In this document: piece after piece, positions 8,250 to 16,764 of the stretch
Numbering within the stretch: position 1 is the stretch's first letter
Layout of the letters: each line of letters begins with the position of its first letter
NCBI GenBank assembly: GCA_046542315.1
Contig: JBKHBO010000001.1
Span: 1-64,000 of the forward strand
Direction of reading: 5' to 3'
Source of the DNA: PWPR01 sp046542315
Lineage (GTDB): Bacteria; Bacillota; UBA994; PWPR01
DNA: 64,000 nucleotides
The notes under the pieces: generated by a model
Told to the model about the DNA's origin: nothing
What the model saw: the letters and a program-made list of their open reading frames with translations, nothing else
Databases searched by the model: none
Translations under genes and position numbers: made by a program

Positions 8250-9190
8250 ATGAACTTCTCCTTGATATCTTTTAAGGTGTCTGGAATTCCACTAACAATT
8301 TCTTGTATGATTTCGTTAACAGTTTGTTCACACTTGACTAATCCTGCTATTTGACCAGCCATAGGAGAGCCAAAGTCTACATCACCATCTATTACAGCTA
8401 GCTTTAATTTGCCTGAGCCTAATTTTTCTAACTCTTCCATAGATACTCCACTTTTTTCAAGTTTTGCATATTCCCTGGCAAGTCTATTTTTAATTGTTCT
8501 AACTGGGTGGCCTGTTGAGTTGCCAGTTATAACAGTAGATCTTTCTGATGCACTAATTATTTTTTGCTTATAGTTCATATGAACATTGCACTCTTTAGCA
8601 ACTAAAAATCTAGTACCTAGCTGAACTCCTACTGCTCCTAGTGCTAGTGCTGCTACAACCCCTCTGCTGTCAGCGATTCCACCTGCAGCTATTACTGGAA
8701 TACTTAGTTCATCTACAAGCTGTGGAATTAAAGCCATAGTAGTTACAGAACCAATATGTCCCCCAGCTTCCATGCCTTCTGCTATAACTGCATCAACACC
8801 CTTACTTTCTAATCTTTTAGCCAGAGCTATTGAAGATATAACAGGGATCACTAACTTGCCTGCTTCTTGAAATTTTTCAATGTATGGTCCTGGGTTTCCT
8901 GCACCAGTCACAACAACCTCGATAGATGAGTTTAAAACCATATCAATTACCTCTTCAATGTGTGGACTCAATAACATTATATTTACACCCAGCGGCTTGT
9001 TAGTTAGCTGCTGGGCTTTAGTAATTTCTTCATGTAACCAATCTGCTGGTGCATTGCCTGCTGCAATAATACCCAACCCTCCAGCTTGAGAAACTGCAGA
9101 TGCTAAAGATGCATCTGAAACCCAAGCCATTCCTCCTTGAAAAATAGGGTATTTAATACCTAGCATTTCAGTTAAAGATTTGCTAATCAT
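8237..9190 (-). CDS. fabK: Enoyl-ACP reductase II (FMN-dependent, FabK type)
   Basis: FabK reduces trans-2-enoyl-ACP, the last step of each elongation cycle, using FMN and NAD(P)H. The 317-residue TIM-barrel protein starts with the FabK pattern YPIFQGGMAWVSD, followed by GGLGIIAAGN, VTGAGNPGP, AEGMEAGGHIG and PVIAAGGIADSRG, the flavin-binding loops of the nitronate monooxygenase-like fold. It is the only enoyl reductase in the operon. FabK enzymes are naturally resistant to triclosan, which targets FabI. One base separates it from acpP. Confidence 0.95.
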   Translation of the reverse strand: MISKSLTEMLGIKYPIFQGGMAWVSDASLASAVSQAGGLGIIAAGNAPADWLHEEITKAQQLTNKPLGVNIMLLSPHIEEVIDMVLNSSIEVVVTGAGNPGPYIEKFQEAGKLVIPVISSIALAKRLESKGVDAVIAEGMEAGGHIGSVTTMALIPQLVDELSIPVIAAGGIADSRGVVAALALGAVGVQLGTRFLVAKECNVHMNYKQKIISASERSTVITGNSTGHPVRTIKNRLAREYAKLEKSGVSMEELEKLGSGKLKLAVIDGDVDFGSPMAGQIAGLVKCEQTVNEIIQEIVSGIPDTLKDIKEKFIWEK

Positions 9191-9191
9191 T

Positions 9192-9419
9192 TTAATTCTT
9201 TTTATCGATATAGTTTACAAGGTCTGCAACTGTATTCATATTCTGAATTTCGTCGTCTTCAATAGTTATATCAAATTCATCTTTAACACAGATAACAATT
9301 TCCATAATGTCTAAAGAGTCTGCTCCTAAGTCCTCCTGAATATCTGCCTCTAGAGTAACCTCATCTTCGCCTAGTCCTAAGTTTTCAACTAAAATTTCTT
9401 TGATCTTTTCAAATGTCAT
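9192..9419 (-). CDS. acpP: Acyl carrier protein
   Basis: This 75-residue acidic protein carries growing acyl chains on a phosphopantetheine arm. The attachment site is Ser35 in GADSLDIME, the canonical DSL motif. The protein is rich in Asp and Glu with four predicted helices, as expected. Its place between fabH and fabK ties it to fatty-acid synthesis rather than to polyketide or lipoteichoic acid pathways. Confidence 0.97.
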   Translation of the reverse strand: MTFEKIKEILVENLGLGEDEVTLEADIQEDLGADSLDIMEIVICVKDEFDITIEDDEIQNMNTVADLVNYIDKKN

Positions 9420-9438
9420 AATTATTTCTCCTTTTTAT

Positions 9439-10401
9439 TTATATTTCTATTAGTATAGCTCCCCAGGTTAATCCCCCACCAAAGCCAACCATGATTACTT
9501 TATCTCCACTGACTAGTAACCCCTTCTCTACCATCTCTGCTAGAGCTATAGGAATACTTGCTGCAGAGGTATTGCCATTTCTATCAAGATTTAAATAAAA
9601 TCTTTCAACTGGGTAGTCCATCTTTCTAGCAACAAAATCTACTATCCTTGCATTTGCTTGATGTGGAATTATATATTTCACATCTTTCAGTTCTAAATCT
9701 GTTTGTTTCATCAATTTCTTTATACTTTTTCTTATTGCACCAACCGCAAACTGAAATACTTCTTGACCTTTCATTGTAAGGTATTGCTTAGATTCAGTTG
9801 TTTTGGTATACGGATTATTAACTGCTACTGCATCTAATTGTAAAACTTCATTAGGATCACCACTAGAAGCACAATATGCATAAAATTCCTTTTTATCATT
9901 TCTCTTAACAACAACAGCTCCAGCACCATCGCCAAATAATATACAAGTATTTCTATCTTTCCAATTAAGAACTTTTGATAAAACTTCTGCACCAACTACT
10001 AAAGCAGTTTTTACCTTTTTAGTCGCTATAAAACTATGTGCAGTATTTAGCGCATATATGAATCCTGTACATCCTGCTGATAAATCAAAAGCAAAAGCAT
10101 TCTTTGCACCCAACTCTTCTTGAATGAGACAAGCAGTTGAAGGTGTGAATTTATCTGGGGTAATAGTAGCAACAACTATTAAATCAATCTCCTTTGGATC
10201 AATTTTTGCTGACTTGATTGCATCTGTAGCAGCTTTGACTGCCATTTCAGAAGTATTTTCTCCTAAAGAAATATTTCTTTTATAAATTCCAGTTCTTGAT
10301 ATTATCCAGTCGTTTGATGTATCTACTAATTTACTTAAGTCAAAATTATCTATTGGATTTGGTGGTGTATACCATCCTGAGCCAATGATTTCAATATTCA
10401 T
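9439..10401 (-). CDS. fabH: Beta-ketoacyl-ACP synthase III
   Basis: FabH starts fatty-acid synthesis by joining an acyl-CoA primer to malonyl-ACP. The 320-residue protein has Cys111 in SAGCTGFIYAL, His247 in PHQANARI and Asn277 in NGNTSAAS. The 30-residue His-Asn spacing equals that of the E. coli enzyme. It follows fabT after two bases. Primer preference (acetyl or branched) cannot be read from these motifs. Confidence 0.97.
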   Translation of the reverse strand: MNIEIIGSGWYTPPNPIDNFDLSKLVDTSNDWIISRTGIYKRNISLGENTSEMAVKAATDAIKSAKIDPKEIDLIVVATITPDKFTPSTACLIQEELGAKNAFAFDLSAGCTGFIYALNTAHSFIATKKVKTALVVGAEVLSKVLNWKDRNTCILFGDGAGAVVVKRNDKKEFYAYCASSGDPNEVLQLDAVAVNNPYTKTTESKQYLTMKGQEVFQFAVGAIRKSIKKLMKQTDLELKDVKYIIPHQANARIVDFVARKMDYPVERFYLNLDRNGNTSAASIPIALAEMVEKGLLVSGDKVIMVGFGGGLTWGAILIEI

Positions 10402-10403
10402 AT

Positions 10404-10913
10404 TTATTCCTCTTTTAATAGTTGCTCAGCTTCATCAATCCCATGATCAAATCCACTTATATTGCTATACTCCTTATCAAAAAAACTTTTTAACTTTGAT
10501 AAGCTTCTCATAAGCACAATATTATCTTGCAACTTCAAGTCTTCTGTCATTTGAGCAACCATCTTCTCATGAAACTCTTCATGCTTTCTATTAGCTTCCT
10601 CACCTTTATCAGTGAGCTCAACTAATACTTTTCTTCGATCTTGTTGATCTCGATATCTTTTTACATATCCCTTTTTTACTAATCTATTTACTGATGTTGT
10701 CAAAGTTCCTAGCGTAATGCGTAAAAAATATGCAACTTCCGACATTGTGCATAGCTGTTGCAAAGCTATAGCTTCAATAGTATGGATTTCAGTCATTGAT
10801 AAATCTGTTAAACCTTCATTTTGTAAAGCTTGTTCTTCTATTGCTAAGATTTGATTAAAGAGCCTGACCAAGTATGTATTAATTAGTCTTACTGAATACT
10901 CTTTATCTGCCAT
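10404..10913 (-). CDS. fabT: FabT-type MarR-family repressor of fatty-acid synthesis
   Basis: The 169-residue protein is a winged-helix MarR regulator: LSMTEIHTIEAIA, the recognition region TLTTSVNRLVKKGYVKR and the wing RDQQDRRKVLVELTDKG are visible. As first gene of a fab operon it matches FabT, which represses fab genes when bound to long-chain acyl-ACP. The ATG at 10913 is preferred because GGAG lies eight bases upstream; an in-frame GTG at 10922 and an ATG at 10919 are too close to that site. A palindromic operator lies in its own 5' leader, implying autoregulation. Confidence 0.9.
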   Translation of the reverse strand: MADKEYSVRLINTYLVRLFNQILAIEEQALQNEGLTDLSMTEIHTIEAIALQQLCTMSEVAYFLRITLGTLTTSVNRLVKKGYVKRYRDQQDRRKVLVELTDKGEEANRKHEEFHEKMVAQMTEDLKLQDNIVLMRSLSKLKSFFDKEYSNISGFDHGIDEAEQLLKEE

Positions 10914-10936
10914 AAACATCACTCCAAAGCATTTAT

Positions 10937-10949
10937 TTTGATAATCAAA
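10937..10949 (-). promoter_or_regulatory. FabT operator
   Basis: The perfect palindrome TTTGATTATCAAA lies between the -10 element and the fabT ribosome site, in line with the TTTGA-N3-TCAAA type of site that I recall for FabT. Binding here would block early transcription of the whole fab operon. A weaker similar half-site pair lies just upstream at about 10953-10969. Confidence 0.8.
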
Positions 10950-10980
10950 TTATTTGAAATTAAAATCAATTACGGCGATT

Positions 10981-11009
10981 AGTTTAATATACATACAGCT
11001 TTTTGTCAA
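10981..11009 (-). promoter_or_regulatory. fab operon promoter
   Basis: TTGACA at 11004-11009 and TAAACT at 10981-10986 on the minus strand are 17 bases apart. The start point would fall about 35 bases before the FabT operator. The -10 matches consensus at four of six bases. Confidence 0.72.
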
Positions 11010-11106
11010 GGTTTCTAAGTTTTTCTCAATCATTTCTTACAGATTTATCATAATTATTTCCTGGGGAATATATATCATTATTTTCTTGCAGTTTTATTTT
11101 AAATAT

Positions 11107-11136
11107 AAAAAAGACAGATTTTTAACAAATCTGTCC
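11107..11136 (-). terminator. Rho-independent terminator after rpsI
   Basis: GGACAGATTT and AAATCTGTC form a stem with a short loop followed by six T on the minus strand, 16 bases after the rpsI stop. It ends the rplM-rpsI unit before the fab promoter. Confidence 0.88.
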
Positions 11137-11151
11137 TTGTTAGTAAATATA

Positions 11152-11550
11152 TTATCTTTTTGAGAACTGTGGAGCACGACGTGCCTTTTTGAGTCCTGGC
11201 TTTTTTCTTTCTTTCATTCGTGCATCTCTAGTTAAGAAACCTGCTTGTTTGAGAGGTTTTCTATAACTATCAGTATCTACTTCTAGTAAAGCTCTTGAAA
11301 TACCATGACGGATTGCTCCTGCTTGGCCTGAATATCCTCCTCCATTGACATTAACTAAAACATCATACATATTTGTTGTTCTAGTTAACTCTAGAGGCTG
11401 TCTTACTATTAGCTTAAGTGTTTCTAAGCCGAAATATTCATCCATTTCTCTGTCATTAATAACAATTTTTCCATTTCCAGGTACTAAACGAACTCTTGCA
11501 ACTGCGCTTTTTCTTCGTCCAGTTCCACGATATTGTAATCTTTGTGCCAT
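11152..11550 (-). CDS. rpsI: 30S ribosomal protein S9
   Basis: S9 of 132 residues has the typical GTGRRKSAVARVRLVPG start and the basic tail ending RRAPQFSKR, which reaches the P-site tRNA in the ribosome. The GGGYSGQAGAIRHGISRAL core motif is intact. It is the second gene of the rplM-rpsI pair, 22 bases after rplM, and the terminator follows at once. Confidence 0.98.
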   Translation of the reverse strand: MAQRLQYRGTGRRKSAVARVRLVPGNGKIVINDREMDEYFGLETLKLIVRQPLELTRTTNMYDVLVNVNGGGYSGQAGAIRHGISRALLEVDTDSYRKPLKQAGFLTRDARMKERKKPGLKKARRAPQFSKR

Positions 11551-11572
11551 ATTATATTCCTCCCCTATCTAT

Positions 11573-12010
11573 TTAATTACGCAATTCCCAAACTTGTGGT
11601 TGTTGCGCTTGGTGAGGATGGTCCGCACCAGCATATACTTTTAATTTTTTTATCATTTTTCTTCCTAAACGATTCTTAGGCAACATACCTTTTACTGCCT
11701 TTTCTATCATAATTTCAGGATTTTTCTTCACTAATTCAGAATATTTGATTTTTTTCAATCCGCCTGGGTATCCAGAATATCTTTTCAATTCTTTTTGGTC
11801 CCATTTACGTCCTGTTAAATGAATCTTCTCTGCATTTATTACAACTACAAAGTCACCAGTATCAATATGAGGTGTGAATTCTGGTTTGTGCTTACCTCTT
11901 ATGATTGTGGCGATTTCTGACGCTACTCTACCTAAAGTTTTTCCTTCAACATCAACTACATACCATTTTCTATCGATTTCTGATGGCTTAGCCATATAAG
12001 TTCCTCTCAT
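11573..12010 (-). CDS. rplM: 50S ribosomal protein L13
   Basis: L13 has 145 residues and the signature RKWYVVDVEGKTLGRVAS, then GRKWDQKELKRYSGYPGGLK and MLPKNRLGRKMIKKLKVY. The ATG at 12010 is chosen because AGGAGG precedes it by seven bases; the extended MRGTYMAK start is like the Bacillus protein. It has its own promoter and a leader with a small hairpin, so the pair rplM-rpsI is transcribed separately from the alpha operon genes upstream. Confidence 0.98.
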   Translation of the reverse strand: MRGTYMAKPSEIDRKWYVVDVEGKTLGRVASEIATIIRGKHKPEFTPHIDTGDFVVVINAEKIHLTGRKWDQKELKRYSGYPGGLKKIKYSELVKKNPEIMIEKAVKGMLPKNRLGRKMIKKLKVYAGADHPHQAQQPQVWELRN

Positions 12011-12051
12011 GGCTTAACCTCCTTTATTTTCTGATCTATTTATTTAAATAA

Positions 12052-12072
12052 TCATATCGGGGCATGGTATGA
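12052..12072 (-). promoter_or_regulatory. Hairpin in the rplM leader, possible L13 autoregulatory element
   Basis: In the roughly 75-base leader the RNA TCATA-CCATGCCCCGA-TATGA forms a perfect five-pair stem with an 11-base loop. Firmicute rplM leaders are known to contain a conserved L13-binding RNA, but I cannot confirm this hairpin against that model by eye. Confidence 0.35.
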
Positions 12073-12093
12073 CTATCTTAAAACACTTAAATT

Positions 12094-12122
12094 ATTGTAT
12101 TCTATACTATGTTATTCGTCAA
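12094..12122 (-). promoter_or_regulatory. rplM-rpsI promoter
   Basis: TTGACG at 12117-12122 and TACAAT at 12094-12099 are 17 bases apart on the minus strand. The -35 hexamer is inside the last codons of truA, so the promoter overlaps the preceding gene. Confidence 0.8.
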
Positions 12123-12882
12123 GTTCTTTTGGCAAAAATTCTTTGCTATACCACACTTTATCCAAACATAACCCTTGTGATGGGGCTGTCATTGGAGCAA
12201 GCTTTCTATCTTTAACTTTGATTATATCTTCAAGTTCATTTGCTGACAATTTACCTAAGCCCACTTCTATTAAACTTCCGACAATTATTCTGACCATCTT
12301 GTATAAAAATCCATTTCCTATGATCGTAAAGTTATATTCATTTGGTTTATCCTCGATTATCTTTGCACTATAAATTGTCCTGACAGTAGTTTTACTTTGA
12401 CTACCTGATGCACAAAATGACTTAAAGTCTTTTGTGCCAATTAAAACTGAACAAGCTTCGTTAATTCTTATGATATCGAGTTTCTGTCCTAGGTGATAAC
12501 AAAATCTCTTTTTTCTTATATCAACATATTTATTACCACTTATAAGATAACTATACCTCTTTGCATAGGCATTTGCAATAGGATGAAAATCATCAGCTGC
12601 CCTTACACTTTTAATTACATCAATATCCTCTGGTAGATGCTTTTTTAGGGCAACACTATACTTATCTTCTGGAATTGATGAATCAGTCCAAAAAGTAATC
12701 ACCTGTCCATTTGCATGAACTCCTGCATCTGTTCTACTGCTTCCAATAATTCTAATTGATTCATTAGTCAGTTTAGATATTCCCTCTTCTAGTACACCTT
12801 GGACTGTTCTTATATCTGGTTGATACTGGAATCCTTTAAAATCTGTCCCATCATAGTTTACAATTAGTTTTACCTTCTTCAT
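12112..12882 (-). CDS. truA: tRNA pseudouridine(38-40) synthase
   Basis: TruA makes pseudouridine at positions 38-40 of tRNA anticodon arms. The 256-residue protein starts MKKVKLIVNYDGTDFKGFQ and contains the catalytic Asp52 in GSSRTDAGVHANGQV, with FLYKMVRIIVGSLIEVG near the C-terminus. The ATG at 12882 overlaps the ecfT stop as ATGA, showing coupling; an upstream in-frame start is inside ecfT and lacks support. Its 3' end holds the -35 of the rplM promoter. Confidence 0.97.
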   Translation of the reverse strand: MKKVKLIVNYDGTDFKGFQYQPDIRTVQGVLEEGISKLTNESIRIIGSSRTDAGVHANGQVITFWTDSSIPEDKYSVALKKHLPEDIDVIKSVRAADDFHPIANAYAKRYSYLISGNKYVDIRKKRFCYHLGQKLDIIRINEACSVLIGTKDFKSFCASGSQSKTTVRTIYSAKIIEDKPNEYNFTIIGNGFLYKMVRIIVGSLIEVGLGKLSANELEDIIKVKDRKLAPMTAPSQGLCLDKVWYSKEFLPKELDE

Positions 12883-13685
12883 ATCCCTCGTACTCTCATA
12901 CCAATAATTAATACACAAAAAGCTATCATAGTTGCAAAAGCATAAATATCTAGCTTAGACATTTTCAAAATTTTCATTCTAGTTCTGCCTTCTCCACCAC
13001 GATAACATCTTGCTTCCATAGCCATTGCCAATTCATCTGCCCTTCTAAAGGCACTTATAAATAACGGAACCAATAAAGGCAGTAAGGCTTTAGCTCTTTG
13101 TAAAATATTTCCTGACTCAAAGTCAGCGCCCCTTGATTGTTGAGCTTTCATTATTTTTTGAGCTTCATTTAATAATGTTGGAATAAACCTTAAAGCTATT
13201 GTCATCATCATTGCAAGTTCATGCGCTGGCAACCCAAATCTTTTAAAAGGATTTAACAATCTTTCAATTCCATCTGTTAATGCAATTGGAGAGGTTGTTA
13301 AAGTTAAAATTGAAGTAAAGGTAATAAGCAATATCAATCTTGATGCCATTAAAAGTCCAAAATACAAGCCTCCTTGGTGAATATCTATGGGTCCTATACT
13401 TATTAGCAATGCTCCTTCTTTATTGAATAGAGAATGCAATATGACTGTTAGGAATATAATGATGATTAGCGGTTTAACTGATCTTAACACATTCATAATA
13501 CCTGTATTAGCTATTAAGACAATCCCTAAACTAAATCCTGCTATAAGCAAGTATGCCAAAAGTCCTCTAGCACTAAATAGTACTATTATATATAAAATTG
13601 TGAGTAAAATTTTTGTTCTTGGATCCAATCTATGAATTATAGAATTGCCAGGGACGAATTGACCAAAGTTGACATTAGTTAACAT
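12879..13685 (-). CDS. ecfT: ECF transporter transmembrane component T
   Basis: EcfT is the membrane scaffold joining the two EcfA ATPases to interchangeable substrate-binding S components for vitamin uptake. The 268-residue protein has five or so hydrophobic segments and the signature coupling motifs ARGAD-like QQSRGADFESG and ARCYRGGEGR. It begins HRLDPRTKILLT, typical of the family. It overlaps ecfA2 by seven bases and truA by four. No S component is nearby, so this is the shared group II module. Confidence 0.95.
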   Translation of the reverse strand: MLTNVNFGQFVPGNSIIHRLDPRTKILLTILYIIVLFSARGLLAYLLIAGFSLGIVLIANTGIMNVLRSVKPLIIIIFLTVILHSLFNKEGALLISIGPIDIHQGGLYFGLLMASRLILLITFTSILTLTTSPIALTDGIERLLNPFKRFGLPAHELAMMMTIALRFIPTLLNEAQKIMKAQQSRGADFESGNILQRAKALLPLLVPLFISAFRRADELAMAMEARCYRGGEGRTRMKILKMSKLDIYAFATMIAFCVLIIGMRVRGI

Positions 13686-14533
13686 TTCTCCACCCCCAGC
13701 TCTTTACATATCTCAGCTAAAGCTTCGTCTTCTGATATAACTGCAGGTGAAACATTCCATCCTCTTTTTCTTAACTCATCAAATAAAAGAGTCAACGGTG
13801 GTGCATCGAGTCCTATTGCTTTAAGGTCTTCTATCTTTAAAAATACTTCTCTAGGCGCACCGTCAAGTACAACTTTACCTTGATGTAACACTATTACTCT
13901 GTCAGCAAAATGAGCAACCTCACTCATATCATGAGTAACTATTATAATAGTTATATTGTGATTCTCTCTTAAATCTTTTATAAGAGTTAATACATTTCTT
14001 CTTGTTTTAGGATCTAGCCCAGCTGTTGGTTCATCTAAAATAAGTATCTTTGGCTTCATTGCTAACACTCCAGCCATAGCTACCCTTCTCATCTGTCCTC
14101 CACTTAAATCAAATGGAGATTTTTCTAAAAGGTCTAGTTCAAGCCCAACTGACAGCAAAGCTTCTTCCACTCTTCTTTTAACTTCTGCTTCATCAAACCC
14201 CATATTTTTGGGACCATAAGCAATATCACTAAAAACAGTTTCTTCAAACAACTGATGTTCTGGGTATTGAAAAACGATACCTACTTTTGTTCGTATTTTC
14301 TTTCTATCTTTCTTATCCTCAGTTGTAATATTGTTTATCACAACCGTACCTTCTGTAGGAATAATTAATCCATTAAAATGCTGTATTAAAGTAGATTTTC
14401 CAGAACCAGTTTGACCGATTATTGCAGTAAAACTGTGATCTTCAATTTCTAAATTAATGTTATCTAAAGCTTTAATTTCAAAAGGAGTACCTGGACTATA
14501 TATGTAACTGACATTTTTTATTTTAATTGGCAT
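13679..14533 (-). CDS. ecfA2: ECF transporter ATP-binding protein A2
   Basis: This 284-residue ABC ATPase is the second of the pair that powers ECF vitamin transporters. It has Walker A GQTGSGKST, the Q-loop VFQYPEHQLFEETV, signature LSGGQMRRVAMAG, Walker B ILILDEPTAGLD and the switch VTHDM. QYPEHQLF is typical of EcfA proteins. It overlaps ecfA1 by 16 bases and ecfT by seven. Assignment as A2 rests on gene order and on the shorter C-terminal form. Confidence 0.94.
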   Translation of the reverse strand: MPIKIKNVSYIYSPGTPFEIKALDNINLEIEDHSFTAIIGQTGSGKSTLIQHFNGLIIPTEGTVVINNITTEDKKDRKKIRTKVGIVFQYPEHQLFEETVFSDIAYGPKNMGFDEAEVKRRVEEALLSVGLELDLLEKSPFDLSGGQMRRVAMAGVLAMKPKILILDEPTAGLDPKTRRNVLTLIKDLRENHNITIIIVTHDMSEVAHFADRVIVLHQGKVVLDGAPREVFLKIEDLKAIGLDAPPLTLLFDELRKRGWNVSPAVISEDEALAEICKELGVEKC

Positions 14534-15351
14534 AATTGGTCCACCATCTCTTCTATAGTCAAGATATTACTACCCTTTAAAACACCCTTGTCTTTAAGTT
14601 CTGCCGCCAAAGATGTTATTTGTGGGAGTTCGAGATTATAATCTATTAGCTCTTTACCTAAAGTAAAAATAGCTCTAGGCGTATCATCTAAAACAATTTC
14701 TCCTCTTGACATTACTAAAACTCTATCTGCATCAACAACTTCATTCATATTATGAGTAATATGAATTATTGTAATTCCCTTTTCTTCATTCAGTTTATGT
14801 ATAGTACTCATAACTTCTTTTTTACCTTTAGGGTCAAGCATTGCAGTAGCCTCATCCAAAATGATAACTTCTGGGGATATAGCAAGCACTCCTGCTATAG
14901 CTACTCGTTGCTTTTGGCCTCCTGAAAGTAAGTGAGGAGCGTGTAATTTATAGTCATACATATCAACAGTTAATAAAGACTTGTCAACGATTTCTCGAAT
15001 AGTCTCAGACTTAAAACCTAAATTCTCTGGCCCAAAAGCTACATCTTCTTCAACAATAGTAGCAACAATCTGATTATCTGGATTTTGAAATACCATACCA
15101 ACCTTTTGTCTTATATCATAAGCTTTAGATTGATCTTTCGTATCCATCCCTTCAACATAAACATTTCCACTACTTGGTATAAGTAGCGCATTAAACATTT
15201 TTGCTAAGGTTGATTTACCAGAACCGTTGGCGCCTATCACCCCTATAAATTCTCCTCTATTAATTGCAAGTGATATGTTATCTAATACATCCTCGTTCTC
15301 ACCAGGATAATTAAAAGATATGTTTTCACAAACAATAATTGCTTTACTCAT
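14518..15351 (-). CDS. ecfA1: ECF transporter ATP-binding protein A1
   Basis: First of the two ECF ATPases, 277 residues: Walker A GANGSGKST, Q-loop VFQNPDNQIVATIVEEDV, signature LSGGQKQRVAIAG, Walker B VIILDEATAMLDP and switch ITHNM. The ATG at 15351 is preferred since GAGGAG lies six bases before it; the GTG further up overlaps that site. The gene follows the rplQ hairpin, so expression from the ribosomal operon may be reduced by partial termination. Confidence 0.94.
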   Translation of the reverse strand: MSKAIIVCENISFNYPGENEDVLDNISLAINRGEFIGVIGANGSGKSTLAKMFNALLIPSSGNVYVEGMDTKDQSKAYDIRQKVGMVFQNPDNQIVATIVEEDVAFGPENLGFKSETIREIVDKSLLTVDMYDYKLHAPHLLSGGQKQRVAIAGVLAISPEVIILDEATAMLDPKGKKEVMSTIHKLNEEKGITIIHITHNMNEVVDADRVLVMSRGEIVLDDTPRAIFTLGKELIDYNLELPQITSLAAELKDKGVLKGSNILTIEEMVDQLCQLK

Positions 15352-15367
15352 AATAGTTCTCCTCACT

Positions 15368-15392
15368 GAAAAGAGGGCAAAACTTGCCCTCT
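15368..15392 (-). terminator. Hairpin between rplQ and ecfA1, possibly a partial terminator
   Basis: AGAGGGCAA and TTGCCCTCT form a perfect nine-pair stem with a three-base loop, followed by only four T on the minus strand. The short T tract and the absence of a visible promoter before ecfA1 suggest partial termination rather than a full stop. Confidence 0.6.
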
Positions 15393-15394
15393 GG

Positions 15395-15733
15395 TTACAC
15401 TAATTCTATGATAGCAATAGGAGTAGCATCGCCTCTCCTTTGATTACCTTTAATAATTCTTGTATATCCACCATTTACATCGTTGTAACGAGGTGCAATT
15501 TCTTCGAATAATTTTTTAACTACTTCTTCATCAAACAAATAAGAACCTGCTTGTCTACGTGCGTGTAAGTCGCCTCTTTTGCCCAATGTAATCATCTTCT
15601 CAGCTATCTTACGTAATTCTTTAGCTCTAGTTTCTGTAGTCTCAATACGTTCATGTCTTAGAAAATCGGTTGTTAGATTTCTTAACATAGCGCGCCTATG
15701 ATCAGCACGACGGCCTAATTTACGGTAGCCCAT
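15395..15733 (-). CDS. rplQ: 50S ribosomal protein L17
   Basis: L17 has the diagnostic start MGYRKLGRRADHRRAMLRNL and about 112 residues, the short bacterial form. The ATG at 15733 follows AGGAGG by nine bases, while an upstream GTG lies only three bases from it. Last ribosomal gene of the alpha cluster, 21 bases after rpoA. Confidence 0.98.
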   Translation of the reverse strand: MGYRKLGRRADHRRAMLRNLTTDFLRHERIETTETRAKELRKIAEKMITLGKRGDLHARRQAGSYLFDEEVVKKLFEEIAPRYNDVNGGYTRIIKGNQRRGDATPIAIIELV

Positions 15734-15754
15734 TTTCACGAACCTCCTTCTAGC

Positions 15755-16708
15755 TTACTTCGAATCCTTTAAACTTAAGTTAAGATCTGCTAATTTTGAT
15801 TTAACTTCGCTTAAAGATTTCTTTCCTAGATTGCGCACTTTTAACATATCTTCTTCTGTGCGATCTATTAATTCTTCAACTGTATTTATTCCTGCTCGCT
15901 TCAAGCAATTAAAAGATCTAACTGATAAGTCTAAGTCTTCAATTACCATCTCAAGCACTTTATCTTTTTCTTCTACTTCTTGTTCAACTAAGACTTCGGT
16001 CTTCCTAGCTGTATCTGACATATTAATAAATAACTCTAGATGGTCACTCATAATTCGAGCACCTAGCCCCAAAGCTTCCTCTGGATCAAGTCTACCATCT
16101 GTCCATAAATCAATTGTCAATCTCTGTTTGTTTATATCTTGTCCAACCCTTGTATCATCAACATGATAACTTACTCTACTTACAGGTGAAAATATCGAAT
16201 CAATAGGTATTACTCCTATAGGCTGATTCTCCATTTTGTTCTGCTCAGCTGTTACATACCCTCTTCCTGATTCTACATCTGCCTCCAAATGCAAATAACC
16301 AGTCTTTTCAAGAGTAGCAATATGTAAGGAAGGATTTAATATTGTGACATCACTATCAGCTGTAAAATCACCTGCTGTAACTTCACCAGGTCCTTCTACA
16401 TCTATAGTTAGCTTTACAATTCCTTCTTCTTCAGGGTTGTGTAGTTTAATCCTTAAATTCTTAAGATTTAACACAATTTCTGTGACATCTTCTAATACGC
16501 CTTCAATGGTTGAAAACTCATGTAACACACCATCTATTTTAATTCTAGTAATTGCAGTACCTGGTAGTGATGAAAGTAAAATTCTTCTCAAAGCATTACC
16601 TAAAGTAGTACCATATCCACGCTCTAGTGGCTCAACTACATATGAAGCAAAATTTTCCTGTCCATTATCATCTTTTTTTATAATTGAAGGTTTTGTCATT
16701 TCAATCAT
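15755..16708 (-). CDS. rpoA: RNA polymerase subunit alpha
   Basis: The 317-residue alpha subunit has an N-terminal dimerisation domain with VVEPLERGYGTTLGNALRR and LLSSLPGTAIT near residues 26-55, and a C-terminal DNA- and activator-binding domain from about residue 250 with SVRSFNCLKRAGINTVEEL and RNLGKKSLSEVK. An acidic linker joins them. AGGAGG lies seven bases before the start. It is between rpsD and rplQ, the usual alpha operon order. Confidence 0.98.
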   Translation of the reverse strand: MIEMTKPSIIKKDDNGQENFASYVVEPLERGYGTTLGNALRRILLSSLPGTAITRIKIDGVLHEFSTIEGVLEDVTEIVLNLKNLRIKLHNPEEEGIVKLTIDVEGPGEVTAGDFTADSDVTILNPSLHIATLEKTGYLHLEADVESGRGYVTAEQNKMENQPIGVIPIDSIFSPVSRVSYHVDDTRVGQDINKQRLTIDLWTDGRLDPEEALGLGARIMSDHLELFINMSDTARKTEVLVEQEVEEKDKVLEMVIEDLDLSVRSFNCLKRAGINTVEELIDRTEEDMLKVRNLGKKSLSEVKSKLADLNLSLKDSK

Positions 16709-16764
16709 TGTATGCCCTCCTGTTTACACATTATGTGTTGTCACCAAATCTGAGGGTACATCAA

